A DNA stretch of 64,000 bases from Bacteroidetes bacterium GWF2_35_48 (GTDB taxonomy: Bacteria > Bacteroidota > Bacteroidia > Bacteroidales > GWF2-35-48), in assembly GCA_001769125.1 (NCBI GenBank), contig MEOG01000115.1, positions 47,133 through 111,132 of the forward strand, written 5' to 3'. Numbering within the stretch: position 1 is the first letter of the stretch; every line of letters begins with the position of its first letter. Below, one piece after another: positions 1-8,373 of the stretch. A model generated the notes under the pieces. It did no database searches. It worked only from the letters and a program-made list of their open reading frames with translations, and was not told where the DNA came from. Position numbers and translations under genes: made by a program.

Positions 1-1
1 T

Positions 2-733
2 GGTTGGTGCAAATTGCAATCAGGAGACGGATACGGAGCAATTGATGATTTTAATAAAGCAGTAGAAATAAATCCATATAATGAAAAAGCCTTGTCGAAT
101 AGAGGCGCATTGCGAACTAATATCAAAGATTTTGATGGTGCTATTGATGATATCAGCAGAGCGATAGAGATCAATCCCGGTTTTGAGGTTGCTTATGCAA
201 ACCGCGCGTATGCTTTTTTCAATAAAGGAGACCTTCAAAATACAATCAGAGACTACGCTTCAGCGATTAAACTGAATCCGAAAAATACTGAACATTATCT
301 AAATCGGGGCTGGGCATTATTTATGTCAGGAAAATATAATGAAGCTTTAGCAGATTATGAAAAAGGAATATCGCTCAAAGAACCCGATGCCTCTGCATTA
401 ACGAACATTGGAATTATAAGGCATAAAGCAGGATACTCTGAAAAAGGACTTAAAGACCTTGACAGTGCGCTTTCATTAAATGCGAAATTATGGAAAACCT
501 ATTTTTATAAAGGAATTATTCTTTATGATAAGTCTGAATATAAAAAAGCTGAAAAACCTCTTCAGAAATCAATAGAATTAAATAATAGAAATGCCGAAAC
601 ATATTTGTATTTAGCAAAAACATACTTTACTATAAACAACAAAACTGAGGGGTGTAAAGCTCTTGAGCAAGCTGTTAAATTGGGCAATAGTCAGGCAAAA
701 AATCTCTTTGATAAGGAATGTGCAAAAAAATAG
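2..733 (+). CDS. TPR repeat protein, 5' end outside the window
   Basis: Reading frame is open from the first bases of the window, so the true start lies upstream; the visible part is about 243 residues. It is built almost wholly of tetratricopeptide repeats: several units end in the typical A-[IV]-x-[IL]-N-P helix-turn pattern (for example DFNKAVEINPYNEKAL and DISRAIEINP). TPR arrays are protein-protein interaction scaffolds; no enzymatic domain is visible in this fragment, and no signal peptide can be judged because the N-terminus is missing. It stops 47 bp before the preferred start of the ABC permease and could be the last gene of an upstream unit or the first part of the polysaccharide export group. 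Partner unknown. Confidence 0.85.
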   Translation, partial: GWCKLQSGDGYGAIDDFNKAVEINPYNEKALSNRGALRTNIKDFDGAIDDISRAIEINPGFEVAYANRAYAFFNKGDLQNTIRDYASAIKLNPKNTEHYLNRGWALFMSGKYNEALADYEKGISLKEPDASALTNIGIIRHKAGYSEKGLKDLDSALSLNAKLWKTYFYKGIILYDKSEYKKAEKPLQKSIELNNRNAETYLYLAKTYFTINNKTEGCKALEQAVKLGNSQAKNLFDKECAKK

Positions 734-779
734 TATTTTTGCAAGACACAATTTGCATAAAAACGAGAAAAGAAAACCA

Positions 780-1595
780 GTGGCAAAAACTATTATTAAT
801 GCGAATAACAACAGTCTGTGGTTGTCTTTAAAACAACTGTTCAAGCACCGGAGGCTGATTCTGCTTTTTACAATCAGAGATGTATGCGTTAAATATTCGC
901 AAACCTATCTTGGAGTAATGTGGAGTCTTATTCAACCTGTTTTTGGAGTTGTTATTTTTACTTACATTTTTGGAAAGCTTTTAAATGTGGGCACAGATGG
1001 TTCTCCCTACCCAATCTTTGTATTAACAGGATTGGCACCCTGGTATTATTTTTCTTACATTGTGGCATATTCCGGAGTTTCACTTATAGAGTCGCAGCAT
1101 ATTATCCGCAAGATTTATTTTCCGAAACTTGTTCTTCCTCTTTCTAAATCTTTGACAGGGCTGATAGATTTTTCAATCTGGACATTTCTTATAATACTTC
1201 TTATGATTTTTTACGGAGTTATTCCCACGTACAAAATTTTGTTTTATCCCATTTTTGTTTTGTTAACTGCAATTTCAGGGTTAACGATTGGAATTTGGTT
1301 AAGCGCTTTAACCTATCGTAAGCGTGATTTTATGCATATTATTCCTTATCTTATCGGATTCAGTATTTTTATAACACCGGTCTTTTTTCCAACATTAATT
1401 ATTCCTGAAAAATATCATTATCTTGTATATGCAAATCCTATGGCAGGAATTATTCAGGGAATAAGGTGGTGTCTTCTGGGACAAACCGATTTTTCACTAA
1501 AATATTTAACCGGAATTATTCCAATGCTTATATTTTTTATAGGCTCTCTGTTTTATTTTTCAAAAGTTGAACAAAAAATAGCAGATCAGGTGTAA
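780..1595 (+). CDS. wzm: ABC-2 type polysaccharide export permease (Wzm/TagG family)
   Basis: Inner-membrane permease half of an ABC exporter for lipid-linked surface polysaccharide. The sequence has the family's cytoplasmic N-terminal helix (LWLSLKQLFKHRRLILLFTIRD), then VKYSQTYLGVMWSLIQP, followed by about six hydrophobic segments and the AWYYFSY-like region. I prefer the GTG at 780 (271 residues, the usual family length) over an upstream in-frame ATG at 663, which would overlap the TPR gene by 71 bp and add a poorly hydrophobic tail. Its stop codon overlaps the start of the ATPase gene by one base (TAATG), which indicates translational coupling. The pair should export an O-antigen or capsule chain. 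Confidence 0.9.
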   Translation: MAKTIINANNNSLWLSLKQLFKHRRLILLFTIRDVCVKYSQTYLGVMWSLIQPVFGVVIFTYIFGKLLNVGTDGSPYPIFVLTGLAPWYYFSYIVAYSGVSLIESQHIIRKIYFPKLVLPLSKSLTGLIDFSIWTFLIILLMIFYGVIPTYKILFYPIFVLLTAISGLTIGIWLSALTYRKRDFMHIIPYLIGFSIFITPVFFPTLIIPEKYHYLVYANPMAGIIQGIRWCLLGQTDFSLKYLTGIIPMLIFFIGSLFYFSKVEQKIADQV

Positions 1596-2869
1596 TGGAT
1601 AATTGCTCTATCAATATAAAATCACTTTGTAAAGTATATGCCAAAAAAGGGCTTTTTACTTCAAAAAGGAGCCATACTCACTGGCTTCATCGCATCAATC
1701 CGTTTCGCTTTGCCAACATTTCAGTTTCGCCTCAAAATGCCGATAAATTCTATGCTTTAAACAATATTAATATTGAAATACTAAAAGGAGAAACAATTGG
1801 AATTATTGGAAGAAACGGAAGCGGAAAAAGTACGCTGCTGAAAATTTTGGGGCAGGTAATTCAACCCAGCAAAGGCGAAGTTGAGATTGACGGGTCTGTT
1901 GCGACGGTCTTAGATATTGGTCTTGGGTTTCATCCTGAACTTACAGGAATTGAAAATATTTTTCTCAGCGGAACTCTTTTGGGAATGAAAAAAATAAAAA
2001 TCGAACAAAAAATTCCTCAAATAATTGCTTTCAGTGAATTGGAAGATTCCATTCATTCAGTTGTGAAAAATTATTCTAACGGAATGTATCTCCGGCTTGC
2101 TTTTTCCATTGCACTACATCTGGAAGCAGATATTTTGCTATTTGATGAAATCCTTGCAGCAGGCGATCTGGAATTTCGGATCAAAGCAATGAATGCTATA
2201 AAAAAAGCTGTAAATGAAAGAAAAACTACTGTTTTAATGGTATCCCATAATCTTACTGAAATTATGGAACTTTGCGATAGAGTTCTATGGCTGGAAAATG
2301 GAAAAATAAAGAAAACCGGTACCCCTCTACAAATCGTTGCAGAATATATAGAAGACTCTGCTGTCATAGAAGAAGCCAATCCTCAACCCAAAAATGAAAA
2401 TAATATCAAAGATATTATTATACAAGATATAAAAATTCATTCAAAAGAAAGAGGGAATAATGCTTTTCTTTATAATACGGACACGATACAAATTTGCATC
2501 AATTATTCTACGCAAATAAACGATATTGCCATTGATATTGGAATAACTCTTTTTGACAGCAGCTCAAATCCTGTTTTTTTCTCATCTACTGCTTTCAGCA
2601 CTGTTGAGAAAACATGTCAAAAAGGAAATTATACGGCAGTATGCGAAATTCCTCCAGAACTTTTAAATGCAGGAACTTTTCTTGTTAGTGTGCTTGCATT
2701 AAAAGACAAAAAAGATATTATTTTAAGATTGCCTAAAACAACTATTTTCAAAGTTGAAATAAACGAAAATGATCCTGCAAAATTATGGGAAAATAAAATT
2801 CCCGGACCACTCAAACCAAATTTAAAATGGCAAATACACAACAAAAAAAATGATAATTCCATTTCATAA
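1595..2869 (+). CDS. wzt: Polysaccharide ABC transporter ATPase with C-terminal carbohydrate-binding domain (Wzt)
   Basis: ATPase partner of the permease just upstream. The nucleotide-binding domain occupies about residues 1-255: Walker A GRNGSGKST at 72-80, ABC signature YSNGM at 160-164, Walker B ILLFDE at 180-185 and the switch His in VSHN at 218. A further 165 residues rich in predicted beta strands follow, matching the Wzt_C domain that in O9a/O8-type systems reads the capped non-reducing end of the glycan before export. This length (424 residues) distinguishes it from short TagH/KpsT forms. It implies that the exported chain carries a terminal modification. The 3' end overlaps the aminotransferase gene by 20 bp. 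Confidence 0.9.
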   Translation: MDNCSINIKSLCKVYAKKGLFTSKRSHTHWLHRINPFRFANISVSPQNADKFYALNNINIEILKGETIGIIGRNGSGKSTLLKILGQVIQPSKGEVEIDGSVATVLDIGLGFHPELTGIENIFLSGTLLGMKKIKIEQKIPQIIAFSELEDSIHSVVKNYSNGMYLRLAFSIALHLEADILLFDEILAAGDLEFRIKAMNAIKKAVNERKTTVLMVSHNLTEIMELCDRVLWLENGKIKKTGTPLQIVAEYIEDSAVIEEANPQPKNENNIKDIIIQDIKIHSKERGNNAFLYNTDTIQICINYSTQINDIAIDIGITLFDSSSNPVFFSSTAFSTVEKTCQKGNYTAVCEIPPELLNAGTFLVSVLALKDKKDIILRLPKTTIFKVEINENDPAKLWENKIPGPLKPNLKWQIHNKKNDNSIS

Positions 2870-3956
2870 TATTCAGCGATTTTTTTTAAAAAATCAAGAG
2901 CAGATTCAGAAACTTTCTCTAAAAATCTATTCCACAGGAAAAGTTGTTGCCGGCAAAGAAACCGAAGAACTTGAAAAAAACCTTTGCGCTTTGAACGGTA
3001 GAAAATACGCAGTTACAACGGGAAGTTGCACAGATGCTCTCTATTTTGCATTATATGCGACAGGATTAAAACCCAAAGATGAAATTTTTATTCCCGCATT
3101 TTCTTTTATAGCATCATTATCGTCTGTTGTACGAGCAGGACTTGTTCCAGTATTCTGCGATATCAATTCAAAAAGTTTTATGCTGAACCTGCAGGATGCA
3201 GAAAATAAAATTACCAAAAAAACAAAAGCCATTCTTGCCGTTAATCTTTTTGGCGCTACACTGAATAAATTTGAACTTGAAAATTTTGCTAAAAAGAATA
3301 ATTTGCTACTGATTGAAGATGCAGCGCAATCGCTCGGAAACCCACATCAGGAGTTTAAATGGGGCTCTATAGGCAAGGCAAGCTGCCTGAGTTTTGATCC
3401 GACAAAAATTGTTGGAGTATATGGAAGCGGAGGCGCAGTTTTAACTGATGATGGAGCAATTTATGAAACAGTTAAAAAATTACGCTATCATGGAAAAGAT
3501 ATGAATACAGGACAATTTACCTGCTTAGGATACAACAGTCAGATTTCAGAATTCGATGCTGCTTTACTGAATTATCAGTTGAATTTTTTAGACAAAATTG
3601 TAGAAGAAAGGAATAAAATAGCTTCAATTTATTGCAATGAGCTTTCAAATATTCCGGAAATTATTCTGCCTGAAATCAACTCAAATCCTTCGAGTTTTCA
3701 TAAATTTGTTATTCGTGTTTCGTTTCGGGATAAACTTGAAAAAGTCTTATCGGAAGCAGGAATTCAGACGATGAAGCATTTTTCATACACCTTAGATGAA
3801 GCAAATTTTCTGAAAGAATTTTCTCATAAGGCTGAAAATATTAAAATAGCGCAACAAATAAAAAATCAGGTTCTTTCATTACCCATTTATCCTGAACTGA
3901 CAGAGCAGGAAATTCGATTTGTTTGTGCGAGTATTAAAAAAATATTTAAAAAATAA
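2850..3956 (+). CDS. DegT/DnrJ/EryC1-family PLP-dependent sugar aminotransferase
   Basis: Predicted fold-type I aminotransferase that converts a nucleotide-linked keto-sugar to an amino-sugar. The GSCTDAL motif binds the PLP phosphate, Asp157 in EDAAQS contacts the pyridine nitrogen, and Lys186 in SFDPTK is the Schiff-base lysine. Length (368) is normal. It starts inside the 3' end of wzt and is followed 4 bp later by a NeuD/PglD-like acyltransferase. Aminotransferase plus acyltransferase is the classical pair for making an N-acylated amino-sugar, so the exported glycan probably contains one. The exact sugar cannot be told, because no dehydratase is in the window. Confidence 0.88.
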   Translation: MIIPFHNIQRFFLKNQEQIQKLSLKIYSTGKVVAGKETEELEKNLCALNGRKYAVTTGSCTDALYFALYATGLKPKDEIFIPAFSFIASLSSVVRAGLVPVFCDINSKSFMLNLQDAENKITKKTKAILAVNLFGATLNKFELENFAKKNNLLLIEDAAQSLGNPHQEFKWGSIGKASCLSFDPTKIVGVYGSGGAVLTDDGAIYETVKKLRYHGKDMNTGQFTCLGYNSQISEFDAALLNYQLNFLDKIVEERNKIASIYCNELSNIPEIILPEINSNPSSFHKFVIRVSFRDKLEKVLSEAGIQTMKHFSYTLDEANFLKEFSHKAENIKIAQQIKNQVLSLPIYPELTEQEIRFVCASIKKIFKK

Positions 3957-3960
3957 AGTT

Positions 3961-4551
3961 ATGCTGATAATAGGTACAGGTGGTCTCGGAAAAGAAATTC
4001 TGGGAATATTAATAGAAGACAATTATCCAAACGAAATTATTTTTTTTGACGAAGATAAAAATGCACCCTGCATGCTTTATGATAAATTTCAGGTCATAAA
4101 ATCTGAAAAAAAATTGAAAGCATTACTTAAGAAAAATGCAGAATTTATAACAGGCGTGGGGCATCCGAGAATGAGAGAAAAAGTTACATTGAGGCTTGAA
4201 AAAATGGGAGGAATTCTAACACCGATAATTTCAAAACGCACTTCCATTTTTCCATTTAATGAAAAATATGAAGGCATCATTATTCAGCCGGGGGTGGGCA
4301 TTTCGCATAATGCAAAATTTGGAAAATGTTGTGCAGTACACATAAACTCTACTATCGGGCACAGTTGTGAAATCGGAAATTTTGTGAATATCGGACCAAA
4401 TGTTTCTATAATAGGACCGGTTTGCATTGGAGATTATTCATACATAAGCGCACAAGCAACTATTTTGCCACATCTCACTTTAGGGAAAAATGTTGTGGTA
4501 ACTGCGGGAAAAGTAGTTAATAGAAATCTTAATGACTTTGAGACGTTTTAA
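3961..4551 (+). CDS. NeuD/PglD-type sugar O/N-acyltransferase
   Basis: N-terminal Rossmann-like segment (MLIIGTGGLGKEIL) followed by a left-handed beta-helix with hexapeptide repeats (for example IGPNVSIIGPVCIGDYSYISAQATI), the architecture of PglD, NeuD and WeeI acetyltransferases. The STIGHSCEIG segment holds the His expected to act as general base. These enzymes move an acetyl (or other acyl) group from a CoA thioester to a nucleotide amino-sugar. The ATG at 3961 is preferred over an in-frame ATG at 3919 because the glycine-rich nucleotide-binding strand then begins at residue 2, as in homologues. It is last in the wzm-wzt-degT group and is followed by a long non-coding gap. Confidence 0.85.
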   Translation: MLIIGTGGLGKEILGILIEDNYPNEIIFFDEDKNAPCMLYDKFQVIKSEKKLKALLKKNAEFITGVGHPRMREKVTLRLEKMGGILTPIISKRTSIFPFNEKYEGIIIQPGVGISHNAKFGKCCAVHINSTIGHSCEIGNFVNIGPNVSIIGPVCIGDYSYISAQATILPHLTLGKNVVVTAGKVVNRNLNDFETF

Positions 4552-5071
4552 TTTAGGGATTAAGGATTAAGAAGTAGGAGTAAAATAATATTATGAGATA
4601 CGGAAATTTCATTCATTAATTCGTGTACAAAAATATTATACTTTCCAAATGACAAATTATTTGATATCAAAACCTTAACAAGTCATTAATAATAAAGTAA
4701 GACAAATTAAAAATAATTGAACCAATACAATTTATTACAAGAATAAATCAAGAAATAAAAATTTAGTTTTTCCCAACTGCACAGGATTAGATACCTAACG
4801 CACATTTGCCCATTCAAAAACTTTTGCCAAAATGTTGATGGCAACAGAAAAATTTTTGAAAGAGCTAATATTGCAAACGCTCAAAAAAAATTTGATTACA
4901 ATTATAATTTCTCAAATAATATTTTTAAATTTGGAAATAACAAAAAATGATAATTTAGTTTCTTTTTAAAAATATAGAAATTATAAAAAAAGTGGAGTCC
5001 ATAATCCACAATAAAAAACGGGGCGTCACTGAAAAGCCATAAGAGTAAGAAAAATTTTAACTCAAATTAAT
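4552..5071. other. Non-coding gap, strongly AT-rich, with repeat remnants
   Basis: No convincing gene. It begins with two ggattaa heptamers (4557-4570) that decay into gaagtag/gagtaaa. At 4813-4828 and 4840-4860 there is an imperfect inverted repeat (ttcaaaaacttttgcc against the reverse of ggcaacagaaaaatttttgaa), which may be the remnant of a miniature element. A 15-base string acaggattagatacc at 4781-4795 equals a conserved 16S rRNA segment but has no rRNA context. A small hairpin gtgga/tccac sits near 4993. No promoter of the full TTTG-N19-TAnnTTTG type was found. Confidence 0.55.
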
Positions 5072-6640
5072 ATGAAAAGGCAAGTTATTTTATTATCAAT
5101 CCTGTTCGCTTTATTTGGCTGGAGCAATTGTTTGCATGCACAAAAACTTGTTCTTGAAAAAACCTATGAAATAGATAAAAAAGCTAAAAAGGGATATTTA
5201 AATTCGGTTACTACAAACACCGGAGACAAAACCACCACTCTTTCTTTTGTTACTAAGTCTAATTCAAAAAAAGTAATGTATCAGAACTACATCTTCGATA
5301 AAGAATATAACTTTATCAAAAAGGAAGAAAAAGAAGATGTTTTTACAAATGCAAAATATAAATCTGAAAAAGGTGAGAAATATGTAGTGGATGGGGTCAC
5401 TTTAGAACAAGGGTTTAGTCTAAATATTAAGAAAAGGAGAATTGAGTATTCATGGAGCTGGATTAACTTTCGTTATGAGAAAAAAATTACACTTCTTGAT
5501 AAAGTGAAGCTGAAAGACGAGGAAGGGAACAAATATTGGTTGGTTAAACAGTTTGAAAATGACCAGACCGGTGACATTTATGCCATGGTAATAGCAAGTG
5601 GAAAAACAGCAACCCCGAATGAATATACTTTAATAAAAATTGGTCAGGACTTAAAAGTTGAAATTACCGACAAAATTTCCTTCAAAAAACAAAAAGGGTT
5701 TCGCGGTTCTTTTTACATACCCGTTGAAAACCCTAACGAAACAAATGACGATGATGGCGAAACTGAAAATGATATGTCAAATTCTGATCTGTGTTTTATT
5801 TTTGCAGCCGAATTCACTCCCGATAAAGACAGATTAGGAGAAAATACCGATTTTGAGATGATCCGTGTTTCTAAAGAAGGAAAAGTTATCAAAAGGATAG
5901 AATTTAAAGTTAAATCAAGCGAATGGAATATCATTAATGTTACTGCAAATGCCGGAAGTTTATATTTCATCGGTCCTGCTAACGAAGGCAAGCCATTAGG
6001 GGCATCTAAAGTTTCTGTTTCCTTTGGCGAAAACACCAAATATAATTTTTATCAAATTGCGAAAATTACCGGGGATAATGTTGATTATGTAACATCTACC
6101 AAACTTGATGAATTTGAAGCAAAACTTAAAAAACCCGCTTCGCAGAAGAAGAGTCCGGAATATAAAGGAAAAAAATTTACTATCAGAAATATTTCTGTTG
6201 CTAAAGATGGTGCCGTATTTATTTATGGCCAAAATTTCAGTGGAGAAAAATGGGACGATATTTTAATGTTTTATTTTGACAAAACCGGTGTCCTTAAAGC
6301 TCAATATGGGGTACGCTTAGAAGAAAGAAATGATTTCTCCGAAAAAAGAATGGCAAGGCAGTTTATCAAACTTACCGATGCCAATGCTTACTGGGAAATA
6401 TGGGAATTAGAAGATATTGACGATGGAAGGGCATTGCAATATCCGAATATTTCAAAAATTAATTTAGCTACGGGTGATATCAGCGATTTTCAAAAATTCG
6501 GAACTGTAAAAGATAAACCTACTTATTATTTGCAGAATTCTTACCCATGTATTATTAACCCTGAAGACAATTCCCTGATTTATCTTGGGCAAAATAAGAA
6601 AAGCAATATTTTGTGGTTTGGTAAAATTGTGGTGGAATAA
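5072..6640 (+). CDS. Secreted protein of unknown function, 522 residues
   Basis: Not recognised as a named family. It begins with a good signal peptide (MKRQVILLSILFALFGW, likely cleavage after CLHAQ at about residue 24), so it is exported. The rest is hydrophilic with many aromatic-flanked beta-type segments, a Lys/Glu-rich composition and an Asp/Glu-rich stretch around residues 225-235 (NDDDGETEND). No lipobox and no C-terminal sorting domain of the T9SS kind is visible. It stands alone between non-coding stretches and is followed by a hairpin at 6670-6702. The repeated pattern of short strands could form a beta-propeller-like fold, but this is only a guess. Confidence 0.75.
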   Translation: MKRQVILLSILFALFGWSNCLHAQKLVLEKTYEIDKKAKKGYLNSVTTNTGDKTTTLSFVTKSNSKKVMYQNYIFDKEYNFIKKEEKEDVFTNAKYKSEKGEKYVVDGVTLEQGFSLNIKKRRIEYSWSWINFRYEKKITLLDKVKLKDEEGNKYWLVKQFENDQTGDIYAMVIASGKTATPNEYTLIKIGQDLKVEITDKISFKKQKGFRGSFYIPVENPNETNDDDGETENDMSNSDLCFIFAAEFTPDKDRLGENTDFEMIRVSKEGKVIKRIEFKVKSSEWNIINVTANAGSLYFIGPANEGKPLGASKVSVSFGENTKYNFYQIAKITGDNVDYVTSTKLDEFEAKLKKPASQKKSPEYKGKKFTIRNISVAKDGAVFIYGQNFSGEKWDDILMFYFDKTGVLKAQYGVRLEERNDFSEKRMARQFIKLTDANAYWEIWELEDIDDGRALQYPNISKINLATGDISDFQKFGTVKDKPTYYLQNSYPCIINPEDNSLIYLGQNKKSNILWFGKIVVE

Positions 6641-6669
6641 TAAAATTTAAAAAAAAATAATATTTTTGT

Positions 6670-6702
6670 AAATGGTGGTTGAGGCTTTCGAAGCCACCAT
6701 TT
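6670..6702 (+). terminator. Hairpin after the 522-residue secreted protein
   Basis: Nine-base-pair stem aaatggtgg/ccaccattt, extended by further weak pairs, 30 bp after the stop codon and followed by an AT-rich tail (ttattaattt) rather than a pure T run. Probable but not strong intrinsic terminator. Confidence 0.5.
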
Positions 6703-6768
6703 ATTAATTTATAATTTACCGGTAACTTCGAGAATCTCAATTACCATTTCCCTTAAATCGAAAAATTT

Positions 6769-7989
6769 ATGAAAAAACTTTACATTCCTGCGATACTAAT
6801 GTTTTTCATTATTTCCGCATTGGGTCAAAATGCTTATTTGACTTACAACAAAGCCTATGGTCAGCTCCTATATGAAAATTATGAAGGCGCAATAGCACTT
6901 TTCACCCAGGCAATAAATGAAAAACCGGATATTGCCGATGCTTATTCATTCCGTGGGCTTTCTTATCACAAGCTTGGACAGCTTGACAAAGCCATTGAAG
7001 ATTATATTAAAGATAATTCATTTAAAAAAGATAGAAGCAGCTATAATCTGGCTTGTGCTTATGCCCTTCAGGGAAAAAAAGATGATGCTTTCAGATTATT
7101 GGAGCAGAGTCAGAAATCGGAATATAAAAAACAAGCCAACATCATCGAAAGTGATACTGATTTTGAGAAACTGAAATCGGATCCCAGATGGAAAAATTTA
7201 TTAACAGCAGATGTCCTCACGCCTTACGACAAATTAATGGTTGAGGTAAATGAAAAATTCGGAGCAAAAAATTTTGAAGGCTCTATTCAGGCATGCGAAA
7301 AAGCAATCGGAATAGATAAAGCCGATAAACGTGCATGGATATCCAAAGCATACATTTTATCGCAGTTAGAAAAAAATGATGAGTCCATTGCAGAATATGA
7401 TAAACTTATCGGGATTGATGCTAGCGATTTTGAAGGTTATGCCGGAAAAGCAAATGTGTATTTTAAATTGCAGAAATATTCACAGGCATTGCCCTTATAT
7501 GAGACGGCCGCTGCTAAAAATCCATACTACATGCCTTTGTATGAAATGGGAATGTGCAAATTTGGTACAGGTAAAAAAGATGCAGGAATCGAGGATATTA
7601 AAAAATATTGTGAAATTTTCACCAAAGACGACATGACTCTGTATACCTGCGGACGATTTTTGTATGATATGGAACGCGATAACGAAGCCCTTATATATGC
7701 AGAAAAAGCAATTGCGCTCAATAAATCTATTCCTGAATACTTTATGCTAAGGGCCTATGTGAACCATGTTAAAAAAAATTGGGATACCGCAATATCCGAT
7801 TATTCACAGGTAATCGTCGCTAACGACAAGAACGCAGGAGAAGCCTATTATAAAAGGGGACTTTGCAAAGCGGAAAAATTTGCTATTTCAAAAAATGCAT
7901 CTGATAAATCCGGATTCTGTTCAGATATGAAATCAGCAATAAAACACGGAATTACTGAAGCAGCACAGTACACGAAATTGTGTGAATAG
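6769..7989 (+). CDS. Secreted/periplasmic TPR repeat protein
   Basis: Signal peptide MKKLYIPAILMFFIISALGQ is followed directly by TPR units (AYGQLLYENYEGAIALFTQAINEKPDIADAYSFRGLSYHKLGQLDKAIEDY and about six more), giving 406 residues. The segment at about residues 80-135 (ACAYALQGKKDDAFRLLEQS...DTDFEKLKSDPRWKNLL) is the degenerate TPR found in many Bacteroidota proteins. It is a binding scaffold in the periplasm or on the outer membrane; no catalytic domain is present. It resembles the truncated TPR gene at the left edge only in fold. It is monocistronic, with a repeat-rich gap behind it. Confidence 0.85.
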   Translation: MKKLYIPAILMFFIISALGQNAYLTYNKAYGQLLYENYEGAIALFTQAINEKPDIADAYSFRGLSYHKLGQLDKAIEDYIKDNSFKKDRSSYNLACAYALQGKKDDAFRLLEQSQKSEYKKQANIIESDTDFEKLKSDPRWKNLLTADVLTPYDKLMVEVNEKFGAKNFEGSIQACEKAIGIDKADKRAWISKAYILSQLEKNDESIAEYDKLIGIDASDFEGYAGKANVYFKLQKYSQALPLYETAAAKNPYYMPLYEMGMCKFGTGKKDAGIEDIKKYCEIFTKDDMTLYTCGRFLYDMERDNEALIYAEKAIALNKSIPEYFMLRAYVNHVKKNWDTAISDYSQVIVANDKNAGEAYYKRGLCKAEKFAISKNASDKSGFCSDMKSAIKHGITEAAQYTKLCE

Positions 7990-8373
7990 GTACTTAGTGC
8001 TTGCAAGAAAACGTCAATTTCTGCGTTACTCTCAACCTGAAAAACAGTCATGTACATTAGTACACTCCTGATTTTCAGGTCTTCGAAAGCCCTGCCTACC
8101 GGACAGGCAGGCTTGAACTTGACCTTTTCTTATCAAGCACTCACACTGTTAAGCAAAAAACAAGGGTTTTCTTGCTAACACTACTTACTGAAGTTTTTTT
8201 TGTCGTCAAAGATAATATTTATCAGTCCGGATTTGGGATAGTGAGTGAATACAATGTTCCTGATAAATTCTATAATCCTTAATCCTTAATCACCATCCTT
8301 AACCTGCCAGACCTGCTTGCATCAGGCAAGCTGCGTCAAGCAGGCATGCCCTTAATCCAATAATATTTTTAAT
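7990..8373. other. Non-coding repeat-rich gap
   Basis: Holds structured element A (7997-8140) with homology to copy B continuing to about 8185, then two aatcctt heptamers (8274-8287) and a pair of GC-rich palindromes of the cctgcct/aggcagg kind (8091-8111 inside the element, and about 8305-8349). No open reading frame worth calling. Confidence 0.7.
7997..8140 (+). repeat. Structured interspersed repeat, copy A
   Basis: Long imperfect hairpin with nested arms. Outer arms: 7997-8017 (gtgcttgcaagaaaacgtcaa) and 8119-8140, complementary except at the centre. Inner arms: 8035-8047 (acctgaaaaacag) and 8068-8080 (ctgattttcaggt), capped by gtac-atta-gtac. An extra small hairpin cctgcct/aggcagg lies at 8091-8111. 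The flanks of the inner stem read gcgttactct... and ...cttcgaaagcc, as in copies B and C. The covariation with the other copies is described in the findings. Confidence 0.8.

Noticed and set aside
4781..4795. String acaggattagatacc identical to a conserved 16S rRNA segment
   Set aside because: Only 15 bases match; the next bases (taacgc) and the whole neighbourhood do not resemble rRNA. Not an rRNA gene or fragment.
6661..6668. TAttTTTG considered as promoter of the TPR gene at 6769
   Set aside because: No TTTG at the -33 position, and the hairpin at 6670-6702 lies directly downstream, so a functional promoter is unlikely.
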